Source: an uncultured bacterium (GTDB lineage: Bacteria > Bacillota > Clostridia > Lachnospirales > Lachnospiraceae). From it: a DNA stretch of 64,000 nucleotides. Below, piece after piece: positions 6,880-16,469 of the stretch (positions within the stretch are counted from its first letter, which is position 1; every line of letters starts with the position of its first letter). Under the pieces are notes generated by a model. The model worked only from the letters and a program-made list of their open reading frames with translations. It was not told the DNA's origin and made no database searches. A program made the position numbers and the translations under genes. Where the stretch lies: the NCBI GenBank assembly GCA_947381965.1, contig CANCXX010000022.1, positions 1 through 64,000 on the forward strand, read 5' to 3'.

Positions 6880-8910
6880 ATGAGTGAAATCAATGGACAT
6901 GAATATCAGTTGCTGAAAATATTTAGCTCGGATTTTGAATATCATATTCCTGCATACCAAAGACCGTATGCCTGGACGGTGGAGGAAACAGACACTCTGT
7001 TTAATGATTTGTATGGATTTTATGTTTCTGAGCAGGAAGATGAGAATTACTTTTTAGGCAGCATCGTTCTGATCAAAGAGAATACAGACAGAAAGGCGGA
7101 TGTTATTGACGGGCAGCAACGACTTACCACGTTGACCATTCTCTTTTCCGTACTTGCGGATAGCCTGAAGGATCCGGATGATAAGTCCTCATGCATGGAG
7201 ATATTGCAGGAGAAGGGAAACAAGCTTGCGGGGATTGCGAGCCAGCCACGGGTATTCTTAAGGGAATGGGATCAGCCTTTCTTTAACAAATATATTCAGA
7301 ATGTGAAGATTGATGATTTGCTCAAACAGGATCCGGCAACCCTGGATACTGAGTCCAAGAAACATATTCAGGAAAACTGCCGGTCTTTGAGAGAAAAATT
7401 TAGGGAAACATTTCAAGATGATGAGGATGAATTACTGAAGTTCAGCAATTTTCTTCTAAACCGATGTTATCTTGTTGCAGTTTCAACTCCAAGTCAGGCA
7501 TCAGCTTTTAGAGTTTTCTCTGTTATGAACAGCAGAGGGTTAAATCTGTTACCGACGGATATTATTAAGTCGGAAACAATAGGAAAGCTTCCTCCGGATC
7601 TTCAGCAGACATATACGGACAAGTGGGAGAATCTTGAAAACATGGTAGGCAGAGACGGTTTTAACGAGGTTTTCACTCATACGAGAACTATCTTTACTAT
7701 GGAAAAGGCAAAAAAGAATTTGCTGGATGAGTTTAGAACATATGTTGTTCCGGAAACAACTCCGAAGTCGCTTATTGATAATTATCTTGAGCCTTATACC
7801 ATGGCGTACATGAAGCTGAAATGTTGTGAGTACACATCGTCAAAGAATGCGGAAGAGATCAACAACTATTTATATTGGCTCAATAAAAACAATAACTATG
7901 ACTGGATGCCTCCGGCACTTCTCTTTATGACGCTTTATCCGGATAATTCAGATTATCTGTTATGGTTTATCAAAAAGCTTGAAAGATTGGCTTCTTATCT
8001 GCAAGTGACAGCGCAAGATGTTAATCACAGAATGGCCCGATATAAGTTTGTTCTGGCAGAAATGAAGGAAAGAGCCGATAGTTCATTGGGGGATCCTCTT
8101 AAGAATATTGAATTGACGGAGTGGGAAAAAGAAGAATTTCTGAATACACTTAACGGTGAAATATACACGATGCCTTCAGCCAGACGAAACTATATCATTC
8201 AGAGGCTTGATTCATTTGTCTCGGATGGTGGTGCTACATATAATGCAAAGCTGTTTACGATAGAGCATGTTTTGCCACAAAATCCGAGTGTAGGAAGCGA
8301 ATGGTTTGACATATGGTCCGAGTCAAAGGAGCGTCAATACTGGCTGAATAGAATTGCAAATCTTGTTCCGCTTACAAGGCAAAGAAACAGCGCGGCTCAG
8401 AATTATGATTTTGATACGAAGAAAACAAAATATTTTTCTACAAAAAGCGGAACATCTTCATATCAGTTGACGACTCAGGTGCTCAGTTTTGATAAATGGA
8501 CTCCTGAGATTGTTCACCAAAGACAGAAAGATTTGCTGGATATATTTACGAAGAATTGGGATCTTCAAAAGAGTGACAAGAAGAAGGAGCGTGAAGGATT
8601 TCTTCTTTTTGGAAGAGGTGGCAACGCATTTGGGTATCCACTTGATGACGACAATTTTGTTGTACTTTCTGGCAGTAGGATTTCAAGGGATGTTACGGAT
8701 GGGTTTGCTCAGGGATATTTTGACCTGAGAAATTCCCTGATTGCAGATGGTACGATTGCAGATGGCATATTTGTAAGGGACCATACATTTACAAGCTCTT
8801 CCGCCGCAGCTTCTGTTGTATTAGGCAGAGCAGCTAACGGAAGGAAGGAATGGACGCTGCTTGACGGCAGGACATATGGAAAGTATGGACAGCTGGAGAG
8901 TGAGGAATAA
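6880..8910 (+). CDS. GmrSD-like DUF262/DUF1524 restriction protein with DUF4357-type tail
   Basis: A 676-residue single-chain protein with the layout of GmrSD-type (type IV) restriction enzymes, which cut DNA carrying modified cytosines and protect against phage. The N-terminal DUF262 part shows YQRPYAW (26-32) and VIDGQQRLTTL (75-85), residues that bind and hydrolyse nucleotide in the GmrS half. The DUF1524 part carries the HNH-like nuclease motif EHVLPQ (462-467) followed by NRIANLVPL and N-x-D-F-x-x-K-K. The last 100 residues (FGRGGNAFGYPLDDDNFVVLSGS onward) look like a DUF4357 domain, often found at the end of restriction proteins. It starts 19 bases after a MITE target repeat. No partner methylase is present, as expected for type IV. 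Confidence 0.88.
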   Translation: MSEINGHEYQLLKIFSSDFEYHIPAYQRPYAWTVEETDTLFNDLYGFYVSEQEDENYFLGSIVLIKENTDRKADVIDGQQRLTTLTILFSVLADSLKDPDDKSSCMEILQEKGNKLAGIASQPRVFLREWDQPFFNKYIQNVKIDDLLKQDPATLDTESKKHIQENCRSLREKFRETFQDDEDELLKFSNFLLNRCYLVAVSTPSQASAFRVFSVMNSRGLNLLPTDIIKSETIGKLPPDLQQTYTDKWENLENMVGRDGFNEVFTHTRTIFTMEKAKKNLLDEFRTYVVPETTPKSLIDNYLEPYTMAYMKLKCCEYTSSKNAEEINNYLYWLNKNNNYDWMPPALLFMTLYPDNSDYLLWFIKKLERLASYLQVTAQDVNHRMARYKFVLAEMKERADSSLGDPLKNIELTEWEKEEFLNTLNGEIYTMPSARRNYIIQRLDSFVSDGGATYNAKLFTIEHVLPQNPSVGSEWFDIWSESKERQYWLNRIANLVPLTRQRNSAAQNYDFDTKKTKYFSTKSGTSSYQLTTQVLSFDKWTPEIVHQRQKDLLDIFTKNWDLQKSDKKKEREGFLLFGRGGNAFGYPLDDDNFVVLSGSRISRDVTDGFAQGYFDLRNSLIADGTIADGIFVRDHTFTSSSAAASVVLGRAANGRKEWTLLDGRTYGKYGQLESEE

Positions 8911-9167
8911 GTATAACGAACCGAGGATAAGCGCATAGCACTAAGCAAATCCTCTCTGTTGATTAGAAGCTATGAGAATATTTGCCGGATCCTCCGGGAT
9001 ATATACAATGGCATAAAGAATACCTTGCTGACTTGCGCAAATAATGAGCCAAGCAGCTGGAAGCTGAATGTCGGCAAGGTCTTTATGCCTTTTTATGCTT
9101 TTTTCTTTCTTGAATTTCTGAAATTCTGCAGTCACAGGTTTTCTTAAACGCGTGGGCAGCATCCTTT

Positions 9168-10352
9168 TTACAATGCCAGACGGTATATTTCTTCCATATC
9201 ATCCTGACACAGTATTTTTGCTGATCCTTTCTGCCCTCCGCAGGCCTTTGCACATCGCACAGCCATTTCGTGAATCTGTCTGTCCGTTGGTGTTACACCT
9301 AATTCTTTCATATTTACCGGCATACCAATAGAATGGTAAAATTCCTCCATTGCAGCAATCCCTTTCAGGGCAATTTCTTCGTCTGTCCCTTCCGGGTCTA
9401 CCTGCATAACATTTACCGCATAGCGGACAAACCGCGGCAAGGCATTTTTGTAGACATATTTTGCCCATGAAGGCCACACTGCTGCCAGCCCTGCGCCGTG
9501 TGTTACGTCAAACATGCCGCCGATCTCATGCTCCAGCATATGGGTGGCAAAATCGCCCCCAGCGTTTCCGCATCCGGTTAGATTGTTGTGGGCCAGAGAG
9601 CCGGCCCACATCACCTCGGCCCTTGCGTCATAATCCTGGGGATTGGCGTGCAGAATTTTTGCATTTGTCATTACCGTGCGTAGCAATCCTTCCGCAATGG
9701 AATCGGTGATTTCCATATTTCCACCGTTGGTAAAATAGCGTTCCATCGTGTGCATCATAATATCTGTACAGCCGCTTTGGGTCTGGTAATCGGAAAGCTC
9801 AATGGTCAGCGCAGGGTTCATGATTGCAAATTTAGGCCGTGCCAGATTGTCATCATAGGCCCGTTTTTCTTTTGTTTCCTCATTTGTGATCACCGCCCCC
9901 ATGCTGGTTTCGCTGCCAGCCGCTGCAATGGTCAGGACAGACGCCACAGGCAGGCATTTTTCTGCTGTGCGGGTATGTTCAAAAAGCGTCCATACATCCT
10001 TGTCCTTTTCTGCAAGGCCATAGGCAACTGCCTTTGCGGTATCAATGACAGAACCGCCGCCTACAGCCAGTATAAAATCTGCCTGCATTTTTTTCCCCAG
10101 CTCAATCCCTTCATAAACTTTGGAAAGGCGTGGATTGGGAACAACGCCCCCTAACAGTTCATAAGCCAGCTCTTCCTCTTTCATGGATGCCCTTATCTCA
10201 TCCATCAGGCCATTTTTTAAGACACGATTACTTCCGTGTATGACCAATACTTTTGTCCCGCCGTGCTTTTTGATATATTTTCCTGTTGAACACTGGGCTC
10301 CTTTTCCAAAGATTACCTCCGTAGGCGAATAAAAGTTAAAATTGTTTACCAT
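9168..10352 (-). CDS. Iron-containing (butanol-type) alcohol dehydrogenase
   Basis: A 394-residue NAD(P)H-dependent alcohol/aldehyde oxidoreductase of the YqhD/BdhA type. The coenzyme loop GGGSVIDTAK is at 98-107 and the metal ligands are in place: D197, H201, H271 and H285. The start is ATG 10350-10352 (MVNNFNFYSPTEVIFG), with AAGGAG 8 bases upstream; the frame is open further out but that extension is hydrophobic and unlike the family. It probably reduces aldehydes to alcohols in fermentation. The divergently placed AraC-type regulator is its likely controller. Confidence 0.92.
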   Translation of the reverse strand: MVNNFNFYSPTEVIFGKGAQCSTGKYIKKHGGTKVLVIHGSNRVLKNGLMDEIRASMKEEELAYELLGGVVPNPRLSKVYEGIELGKKMQADFILAVGGGSVIDTAKAVAYGLAEKDKDVWTLFEHTRTAEKCLPVASVLTIAAAGSETSMGAVITNEETKEKRAYDDNLARPKFAIMNPALTIELSDYQTQSGCTDIMMHTMERYFTNGGNMEITDSIAEGLLRTVMTNAKILHANPQDYDARAEVMWAGSLAHNNLTGCGNAGGDFATHMLEHEIGGMFDVTHGAGLAAVWPSWAKYVYKNALPRFVRYAVNVMQVDPEGTDEEIALKGIAAMEEFYHSIGMPVNMKELGVTPTDRQIHEMAVRCAKACGGQKGSAKILCQDDMEEIYRLAL

Positions 10353-10529
10353 AATAGCAGCTCCTTTTTTTGATGATAGATGGATTATATCAAAAAGAAC
10401 AGATTGAAAATATGAATTTGGAGACATATAATATAAATATAAAGACAAAATAGAGAATATTTTTATAATAAATTTGACCTTTGGGACTGCCAAAGAAGTC
10501 CTGCCATAATCCTATCGGAGGACAAACGG

Positions 10530-11414
10530 ATGAATTACTCGTTTATACAGGATGAAAACGCTGTTGAACAGATTGACGGGATTACATATGAATTCCCATA
10601 CACCATGCACGAAAGGGATTTAACCAGTTATACGATTCCCTGGCATTGGCATGAGGAACTGGAATTTAATTATGCGTATAAAGGTTCCATTATCATTGAG
10701 ACGGTAAATCGCACATATACTGTCCGGCAGAGCGAGGCTTATTTTATCAATACGAATATAATGAACACAAAACGAAAAGCAAAAGGGGCGTCTGTTGCAG
10801 TTGAACACGCCCATCTGTTTCATCCCATCCTGCTTGCAGGACATTACCGCAGTATTTTTGAAACAAAATACCTGAATCCTGTCCTTCAGAATCAATCCAT
10901 TGAGGTTATGGTCATTAAAGAAGATACGGAAAGCGGAAAGGAATTTTTGGAACTTTTACACTGCTTAACCAGGCTGCGCAAAACAGAAAATTCAGAGTTC
11001 CAGGTACGAAATCTGTTATCGCAGGCATGGCTGGTGCTGGTGAAAGAAATAGGCCTGCAGCGGCAAAAAAACAGCCTTCAGGCTGCTTATACCCATGAGC
11101 GCACCAGGGATATTTTAAGTTTTATTCACAAGCATTATCAGGACAATATAACGGTTGCCAATATCTCTGAACATGCCAACATCAGTCCCAAAGAATGTAT
11201 CCGCTCATTTAAGAATACCTTTCATCAGACTCCTATGGACTATCTCATTCATTACCGGATCGAGCAGGCAAAACGGCTTTTGCGGGAAACAGATGAATCT
11301 ATCACAAATATAGCGTTTATGACAGGCTTTCATAACAGTGCTTATTTTGGTAAAATGTTTAAAAAATTGGCTGGAATGACGCCAAGGGAATTCCGGCAGG
11401 AACATAAAAAATAA
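10530..11414 (+). CDS. AraC-family transcriptional regulator with cupin sensor
   Basis: A 294-residue regulator: an N-terminal cupin-like effector domain (IPWHWHEELEFNYAYKG) and a C-terminal double helix-turn-helix of the AraC/XylS family (residues about 190-292, with ANISPKECIRSFK and the closing GFHNSAYFGKMFKKLAGMTP signature). CGGAGG precedes ATG 10530. It is divergent from the alcohol dehydrogenase gene with 177 bases between the starts, which is the usual layout of a local activator and its target. The effector is unknown; HWH-x-E-type cupins in this family commonly bind small metabolites. Confidence 0.9.
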   Translation: MNYSFIQDENAVEQIDGITYEFPYTMHERDLTSYTIPWHWHEELEFNYAYKGSIIIETVNRTYTVRQSEAYFINTNIMNTKRKAKGASVAVEHAHLFHPILLAGHYRSIFETKYLNPVLQNQSIEVMVIKEDTESGKEFLELLHCLTRLRKTENSEFQVRNLLSQAWLVLVKEIGLQRQKNSLQAAYTHERTRDILSFIHKHYQDNITVANISEHANISPKECIRSFKNTFHQTPMDYLIHYRIEQAKRLLRETDESITNIAFMTGFHNSAYFGKMFKKLAGMTPREFRQEHKK

Positions 11415-11460
11415 TTAGGAGTATTTTATAGGCTGTATGATTAAAGGGGATTAAACTAAT

Positions 11461-11943
11461 ATGAAAAAATTAGGTGGAGAAGCTATCTTTAAAAGAACGG
11501 ATGGTAAGGATAAAGATTTTATAGAAAATTGCAGACTTCTTGATAGGGATTTAGACTTACGTGTTGGAAAAAAAATAAAAAGAGATAAATACAAAAAATA
11601 TAATCAGCTGGATGAAATTAAAGAAGCAATAGTTGTCTATGCAGATAATAAGGTGGTTGGCGGTGGAGCTATAAGAAGATATGATGATGAAAATATAGAA
11701 TTAAAACGAGTGTTTGTACATAACGAATATCAGGGACAGGGTTTAGGAAGCAGACTGGTTTCTCTGTTAATAGAGTGGGCTATGGAATTGGGATATAAAA
11801 GAATGGTTCTTGAAACTGGGGAGTTATTAGTTGAATCCTGTGCCGTATATAAAAAATTGGGTTTTAAAGAAATTCCAGGTTATGGTCCATATGCGGATAT
11901 GCCAGAATCATTATGTATGGCAAAGGATTTGAACAGCAGATAA
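11461..11943 (+). CDS. GNAT-family N-acetyltransferase
   Basis: A 160-residue GNAT enzyme that transfers an acyl group from acetyl-CoA. The core is visible: [10 protein letters not shown] strand, [21 protein letters not shown] containing the pyrophosphate-binding Q-x-x-G-x-G loop, then the [13 protein letters not shown] closing segment. Substrate cannot be read from the sequence. It follows the AraC regulator on the same strand and precedes a methyltransferase, with lower G+C than the enzyme genes around it, so it may be a recent arrival. Confidence 0.88.
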   Translation: MKKLGGEAIFKRTDGKDKDFIENCRLLDRDLDLRVGKKIKRDKYKKYNQLDEIKEAIVVYADNKVVGGGAIRRYDDENIELKRVFVHNEYQGQGLGSRLVSLLIEWAMELGYKRMVLETGELLVESCAVYKKLGFKEIPGYGPYADMPESLCMAKDLNSR

Positions 11944-12013
11944 AATATGTTAGGAAGAGATTGGAACAGCAGATAAAGGCTGGAATACGAGTGGGGAATT
12001 GTCGGAGGTGCGC

Positions 12014-12703
12014 ATGAACTTTATCAATACAATAGAAGATTTATATAATATGCTTGACAAGTATACGGAAGGAGTTGATTGGAACACTTTTTATGCTAAG
12101 AGGGACAAACCGGCTCCTTTTTTAAAATATAATAAACTGCCAGATAAATGTGTGGTTGATTTCATAAAAGAGCATAATATCAGAAATGCCTGTGAATTTG
12201 GTTGCGGGGAGGGAAGAAATGCCATTTTTCTGGCTAAAAATAATGTGTATACAGAAGCATATGACTTATCAGAAATTGCAATAGAAAATGCAAAGAGAAT
12301 CGCAAGAGAAAGCAGGGCGGAAAAAGTTGTCTTTAAGGCAGGAAATATTTTTGAGTTGGATTTAAGGGATAAGAAGTTTGATTTGATAATAGACAGTGGT
12401 ATTTTTCATCATTTGACACCACACAGACGTTTGCAATATAGAGATATGGTATCAGAAATATTGGCAGATAATGGATATTTTATTTTGCTGTGTTTCGCGG
12501 CAGGAGAAGATGGTGCGGATGAAGTGGATGATTATGAGTTTTACAAGTGCAGACAAACAGGAACAGCATTTACCAGAGAAAGGTTGAAGGAATTTTGGAA
12601 ATTGAAATTTGACATTAAAGAACTCCGTAAGGGAGAGAATGTTGTAGAAGCCCGGATGTGGGAGAGTGAATTTTTGTACATATGTGTGTTAAAAAAGGCT
12701 TAG
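12014..12703 (+). CDS. Class I SAM-dependent methyltransferase
   Basis: A 229-residue Rossmann-fold methyltransferase. Motif I is CEFGCGEGRNAIFLAK, with an acidic end-of-strand residue in AYDLSEIAI and the motif IV strand FDLIIDSGIFHHLTP, typical of small-molecule methylases of the Methyltransf_11/25 type (related to TehB-like enzymes). ATG 12014 is preferred over the TTG at 11999 because TCGGAGG lies directly before it. The substrate is unknown. It sits between GNAT and HAD genes without an obvious pathway connection. Confidence 0.88.
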   Translation: MNFINTIEDLYNMLDKYTEGVDWNTFYAKRDKPAPFLKYNKLPDKCVVDFIKEHNIRNACEFGCGEGRNAIFLAKNNVYTEAYDLSEIAIENAKRIARESRAEKVVFKAGNIFELDLRDKKFDLIIDSGIFHHLTPHRRLQYRDMVSEILADNGYFILLCFAAGEDGADEVDDYEFYKCRQTGTAFTRERLKEFWKLKFDIKELRKGENVVEARMWESEFLYICVLKKA

Positions 12704-12739
12704 CGGCTTCCTGTTTAATGTGGCGAGAAGGAGAAGAAA

Positions 12740-13651
12740 GTGTTAATGGAAAAAATATTATATGTAACTGATTTAGATGGAACGCTGTTAAACAGAAATG
12801 ACAGGATTAATTCTGAAAGTATAAAAATTATCAATTATTTGGTGAAAAATGGGATGGTTTTTACTTATGCCACTGCAAGGTCGCTGGTATCTGCCAGTGT
12901 GGTTACAAGAGGGCTGTCACTGGACAATCCTGTTATCATCTATAACGGCGCATTTATTATCCGGCCGGATACAGGGGAGGTATTGGCAAAAGAGAGATTT
13001 GAGGAAGAAGAAATGGATCAGGTTCAATCCGTCCTTGAAAAGCAGAATATCAGTCCGTTAGTGTATTCTTTTATAAATGGTGTGGAGAAAGTATCTTGGA
13101 ATACAGAAAAAGAGAATGATGGAGTGAAGCGGTACATTGGCCTAAAAAAGGGGGACAGGCGGATGAATCCCATTAAAGGAGACACAAAAGCGCTGTACCA
13201 GGGGGATATGTTTTACTTTACCTGTATTGGTGAAAAAGAGGAACTCCTGCCGGTATACGATATTTTTTCAAAAGACAGCCGGTATCGCTGCACCATCCAG
13301 CAGGAATTGTACAGACCGGAATACTGGTGTGAAATTATGCCCGCAAAAGCCACCAAAGCAAATGCCATAGAAAAGCTAAAGGAAATGCTGGGCTGCACGA
13401 AAGTCATTTCTTTTGGGGATGCTGTTAATGATATTCCCATGTTTCAGATATCAGACGAGGCCTATGCAGTGGAAAACGCAGTGGAAGAGCTGAAGGCACA
13501 TGCAACGGGGATAATTGGCAGTAATATAAATGATGGTGTGGCAAGATGGCTGGAAGAACATGTTATTTTACATGCTGACAAAAAAGAGCGATACCAGACT
13601 GCAGAAGCTGAATCAGCTAAAAGTGAGCTGAATCAAAAAACAAAAAAATAA
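12740..13651 (+). CDS. Cof-type HAD-superfamily phosphatase
   Basis: A 303-residue haloacid-dehalogenase-type hydrolase of the Cof/YbjI subfamily (C2B cap). Motif I with the nucleophile Asp is VTDLDGTLL, the conserved Lys of motif III lies in MPAKATKANAIEKL, and motif IV is ISFGDAVNDIPMF. Such enzymes remove phosphate from sugar phosphates or cofactors. GTG 12740, six bases after AAGGAG, is taken as the start; ATG 12746 in the same frame is possible. The last 30 residues are rich in K/E/A and probably disordered. Confidence 0.9.
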   Translation: MLMEKILYVTDLDGTLLNRNDRINSESIKIINYLVKNGMVFTYATARSLVSASVVTRGLSLDNPVIIYNGAFIIRPDTGEVLAKERFEEEEMDQVQSVLEKQNISPLVYSFINGVEKVSWNTEKENDGVKRYIGLKKGDRRMNPIKGDTKALYQGDMFYFTCIGEKEELLPVYDIFSKDSRYRCTIQQELYRPEYWCEIMPAKATKANAIEKLKEMLGCTKVISFGDAVNDIPMFQISDEAYAVENAVEELKAHATGIIGSNINDGVARWLEEHVILHADKKERYQTAEAESAKSELNQKTKK

Positions 13652-13744
13652 AATTATTTTTATACGGAAGTTTACTATAAAATTGACATATATTATAATA
13701 AAGCTTCAAACGATGCAAAAGTCATTCTGTTAAGGGCGTGGAGC

Positions 13745-13922
13745 TAGAGCGTGTTTGAAAAATCATTTCCAACATCTGCACGCGGAAAACCGCGTCCCCA
13801 CATTTGCGTGATATTTGCGCCAAATTCAGGTTACATAGCCCGCTATGCGCCCTTCATTTGGCACAAATCTCCCACAAATTGTGACGCACATCTGCTGGGA
13901 AGCATTTTTCAAACACGCTCTA
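13745..13922. repeat. 178-bp palindromic element (MITE-like)
   Basis: Exact 19-bp inverted ends TAGAGCGTGTTTGAAAAAT (13745-13763 and its complement 13904-13922), with further hairpins inside: ACGCGG-AAAA-CCGCGT, and CATAGC-CC-GCTATG nested within CCAAAT...ATTTGG. GAGC occurs immediately outside both ends and may be a 4-bp target duplication. It fills the gap between the HAD gene and the transglutaminase gene and holds no believable gene. Confidence 0.75.
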
Positions 13923-13965
13923 GAGCTTGTTTTGCAGGCTGATAAACAGAAGAGGAGGAAGGAAA

Positions 13966-14775
13966 GTGGGAAAAAAGGTAAAAAGAGGTTTCGTAACAGT
14001 TTTCGCAGTCGCTGCTATTGCAGGTTCGTCACTGACGGTATATGGGGCACCGGTAGCTATGCCGGATGGAACCGTTTTCGACGCAGATTTTTATGGGGCA
14101 AGTAATCCGGATGTAGTGGCGGCTTATGGCACAGACGCAGCCGCACTTTATCAACATTATGTGGAACATGGAAGGGCGGAAGGAAGGAAACCGATGTCAG
14201 ATGCGGAGGCATCCTTAATAATTCCGACAGCAGATCGCAGCAGTCAAAAGAAAACTGGCGGAAACGTAAAGGATGTGATTAATTCTGCAGTTTTAGTGCC
14301 GGTATGGTCAGGTTCAAAGGAAGTAAACGATATAATTGAACACATATTTGCACAGATTATTACGGAAGAAATGACAACCTATGACAAAGTGAAGGCCTGC
14401 TATGACTGGCTGATTATGAATACGGAATATGGCATAAGCGACAACTGGGGCGTATGGATGTCCGGGAATATGACTTTTGAAGATTTTATGGTATATGATG
14501 TTCTGACCAGTCATTATGGTGTTTGTGATCATTATTCTGCTGCATTTGCATATATGGTGAGGGCTATAGGACTGGACTGTCGTGTGCAGGGCGGTTTGAC
14601 CCATAAAGCGGATGGAGGTTATACGCCCCATGCGTGGACTGTAATTGTGATTGATGGCGCTACATATGTGTTTGACCCACAGGTGGAAGATAATATTTCA
14701 AGGGGAGGAACAATTGGGTATTATCGTTTTGGCAAGACCTATGGGGAAGTAGCTGATAAATACATAATAGAATAA
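13966..14775 (+). CDS. Secreted transglutaminase-like protein
   Basis: A 269-residue exported protein. GTG 13966 follows AGGAGGAAGG; the N-terminus MGKKVKRGF with a hydrophobic run to about residue 28 is a signal peptide. Residues 38-75 (FDADFYGASNPDVVAAYGTD to HYVEHGRAEGRKP) are a small repeat-type domain often seen in surface proteins of gut Lachnospiraceae. The C-terminal transglutaminase/protease-like domain has the full Cys-His-Asp triad: C187 in YGVCDHYS, H222 in PHAWTV and D237 in VFDPQ. It may cross-link or cleave peptides or proteins outside the cell. It is transcribed toward the radical SAM gene and is probably not part of that cluster. Confidence 0.85.
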   Translation: MGKKVKRGFVTVFAVAAIAGSSLTVYGAPVAMPDGTVFDADFYGASNPDVVAAYGTDAAALYQHYVEHGRAEGRKPMSDAEASLIIPTADRSSQKKTGGNVKDVINSAVLVPVWSGSKEVNDIIEHIFAQIITEEMTTYDKVKACYDWLIMNTEYGISDNWGVWMSGNMTFEDFMVYDVLTSHYGVCDHYSAAFAYMVRAIGLDCRVQGGLTHKADGGYTPHAWTVIVIDGATYVFDPQVEDNISRGGTIGYYRFGKTYGEVADKYIIE

Positions 14776-14829
14776 AGAAGAATTTTGGCATTTTTGTTTG
14801 GGTAATATAAAGTTGCTTTTTCAAGGATT

Positions 14830-14869
14830 AAGGTGCAAAACTTCCAAAGGGTCATTGGGTTTGCACCTT
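14830..14869. terminator. Hairpin between convergent genes
   Basis: AAGGTGCAAA (14830-14839) and TTTGCACCTT (14860-14869) form a 10-bp stem with an inner CCAA/TTGG pair. It lies between the convergent transglutaminase and radical SAM genes; no long T run is present on either side, so termination is likely but not certain. Confidence 0.5.
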
Positions 14870-14883
14870 ATCTGACAAAAGGC

Positions 14884-16311
14884 TTATAAAGAGCCAGTTT
14901 CCATTGCATGTAAATCTCTTGCAAATTCCTGCTGATTTCTGCCAGGCATGGAAGCGGCTTTTCTCATGTAGCGCAGGCTTTCACCGGTATCTCCCAGTCG
15001 GTAAAGGGCGTGAGCGTATCCTCTTAGGGCTTCCCGGCTGTCAGCATCCAGCTGCAGGGCTTTGGCGTTGGCTTCCCTGCACAGTTCATAATTACCGCAC
15101 ATGAATTCTGCATAGCCTTTGGCAAGCAGGGCATTTATATTTTCAGGTTCCAGCCTAAGGACCTGATCCAATGCGGCGGCGGCCTCCTGATGCGCCCCCT
15201 GTCTTATCATGCTGTCTGAGAGCAGGAATAATTCCTGTGGGTCTGAGATATTTTCATACTTTTTTTTCAGATTTTTTAATTCAAGGTTATAAGCACAGTA
15301 ACGGTTTTCAGAATAAATGCTTCCCTCCATGGTAAGCCGGGTATTGGGGCATCCTCCTAGACATTTACTGCTATAAGTACAGGTACGGCAGTCGCCGGAG
15401 AGCTGGTCTTTCGTTATTTTTCTGCGCCATGAAAAGCTGTTTTCATCTTCCCAGATATCCCGAAGACTGCGCTCTCTTATACTGCCTTCAATGTAGCTTC
15501 TTTCACGGATGGAGGTGCAGCCTAAGATCTCTCCGTTATGCAAAATTCCAAAGCCTCTGATGCCTGCATTGCAGCCATCCCAGATGGAAACCATATTTGT
15601 CTGGTAAGATAATCTTTTTATGGCAAGTTCTTTTTTGGTGTAATATCCGATACAGTCTGCCGGATAAATTTTAATTCTGCCTTCCTTGGCAGTATCATAG
15701 CAAAAGTCAATAATATCTTTTACTTTTTCAGGGGCAAGGAGCCAGTCAGGTTTGTCTTTCAGGTTTCCCATGGGCAGCCCAAGCTGTACCTGCCATGTGC
15801 TGACACCGATGCGTATCAGTTCTTCTTTTAATTCGTTTAGTATATGTACATTCTGGTTGGTAATTGTTGTTACCGCACCTGTTTTTATTCCCAGGCTTTT
15901 AAGCGTCAAAAAGGCTTTTTCGGCATGTTCAAAGGCGCCTTCTTTTCGGATCATGTTGTGGATCTCCCTGGTGCCGTCTATACTGATGGCCGCTGTGGAA
16001 ATACCGCTGTCTTTAAGAGCTTTTGCCATATTCTCATCCAGGAGCCAACCGTTTGTAATAATATTTACAGCAACCCCCTGACTGGTCAGGCGCTTTACCA
16101 GCATGGCAATGTCTTTTCTGGTTAGGGGCTCCCCGCCGGAGAGCGTAACCCACTTAAGTTTTAAGTCTGCAATCTGGTCACACAGATTCAGCGCCTCCTC
16201 GGTGGTAAGTTCGTCTGGCAGAGGCGTTTCACAGGAAGAACCACAATGGCCGCATCTCATATTACAGCCCATAGTCACTTCCCAGACGCAGGTAATTGGT
16301 TGATATTTCAT
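14884..16311 (-). CDS. Radical SAM/SPASM enzyme with C-terminal TPR, likely peptide maturase
   Basis: A 475-residue enzyme. C16, C20 and C23 (CNMRCGHC) bind the SAM-cleaving 4Fe-4S cluster, and LSGGEPL is the GGE motif that holds SAM. A SPASM region follows around residues 255-345 with the Cys series GC...DCRTC...KCLGGC...YC for auxiliary clusters, as in peptide-modifying maturases (for example ranthipeptide and sactipeptide enzymes). The last 120 residues form tetratricopeptide repeats (QEAAAALDQVLRLEPENINALLAKGYAEF and so on), probably for holding the substrate. Its partner should be the repeat protein encoded just upstream on the same strand. Ribosome site TAGGAG precedes ATG 16309-16311. 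Confidence 0.88.
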   Translation of the reverse strand: MKYQPITCVWEVTMGCNMRCGHCGSSCETPLPDELTTEEALNLCDQIADLKLKWVTLSGGEPLTRKDIAMLVKRLTSQGVAVNIITNGWLLDENMAKALKDSGISTAAISIDGTREIHNMIRKEGAFEHAEKAFLTLKSLGIKTGAVTTITNQNVHILNELKEELIRIGVSTWQVQLGLPMGNLKDKPDWLLAPEKVKDIIDFCYDTAKEGRIKIYPADCIGYYTKKELAIKRLSYQTNMVSIWDGCNAGIRGFGILHNGEILGCTSIRERSYIEGSIRERSLRDIWEDENSFSWRRKITKDQLSGDCRTCTYSSKCLGGCPNTRLTMEGSIYSENRYCAYNLELKNLKKKYENISDPQELFLLSDSMIRQGAHQEAAAALDQVLRLEPENINALLAKGYAEFMCGNYELCREANAKALQLDADSREALRGYAHALYRLGDTGESLRYMRKAASMPGRNQQEFARDLHAMETGSL

Positions 16312-16469
16312 ATATTCTCCTATTTAAAATTCCAGTTTCGCCTACACCCAGGCAGGCCGTCAAGCCATCCACAAAAAATGCCGTCGGTAAAATTGCCGGA
16401 TTTCTATGAGAGGCCTGTCTAGGCGGGGCTGTTTCAGGCTTCTGTTTATTCCCGCCAGCAACGGGGCTT

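Noticed and set aside
6698-6883. Small plus-strand reading frame in copy 1 of the 217-bp MITE
   Set aside because: It lies in the non-coding element, and the other copy does not keep a matching frame with a ribosome site.
8941-9162. 73-codon minus-strand reading frame after the alcohol dehydrogenase
   Set aside because: Starts right after that gene's stop without a clear ribosome site; no recognisable family. Could be a remnant, but cannot be supported.
14314-14631. Minus-strand reading frame of 105 codons opposite the transglutaminase
   Set aside because: Antisense shadow of a gene with intact catalytic triad and signal peptide.
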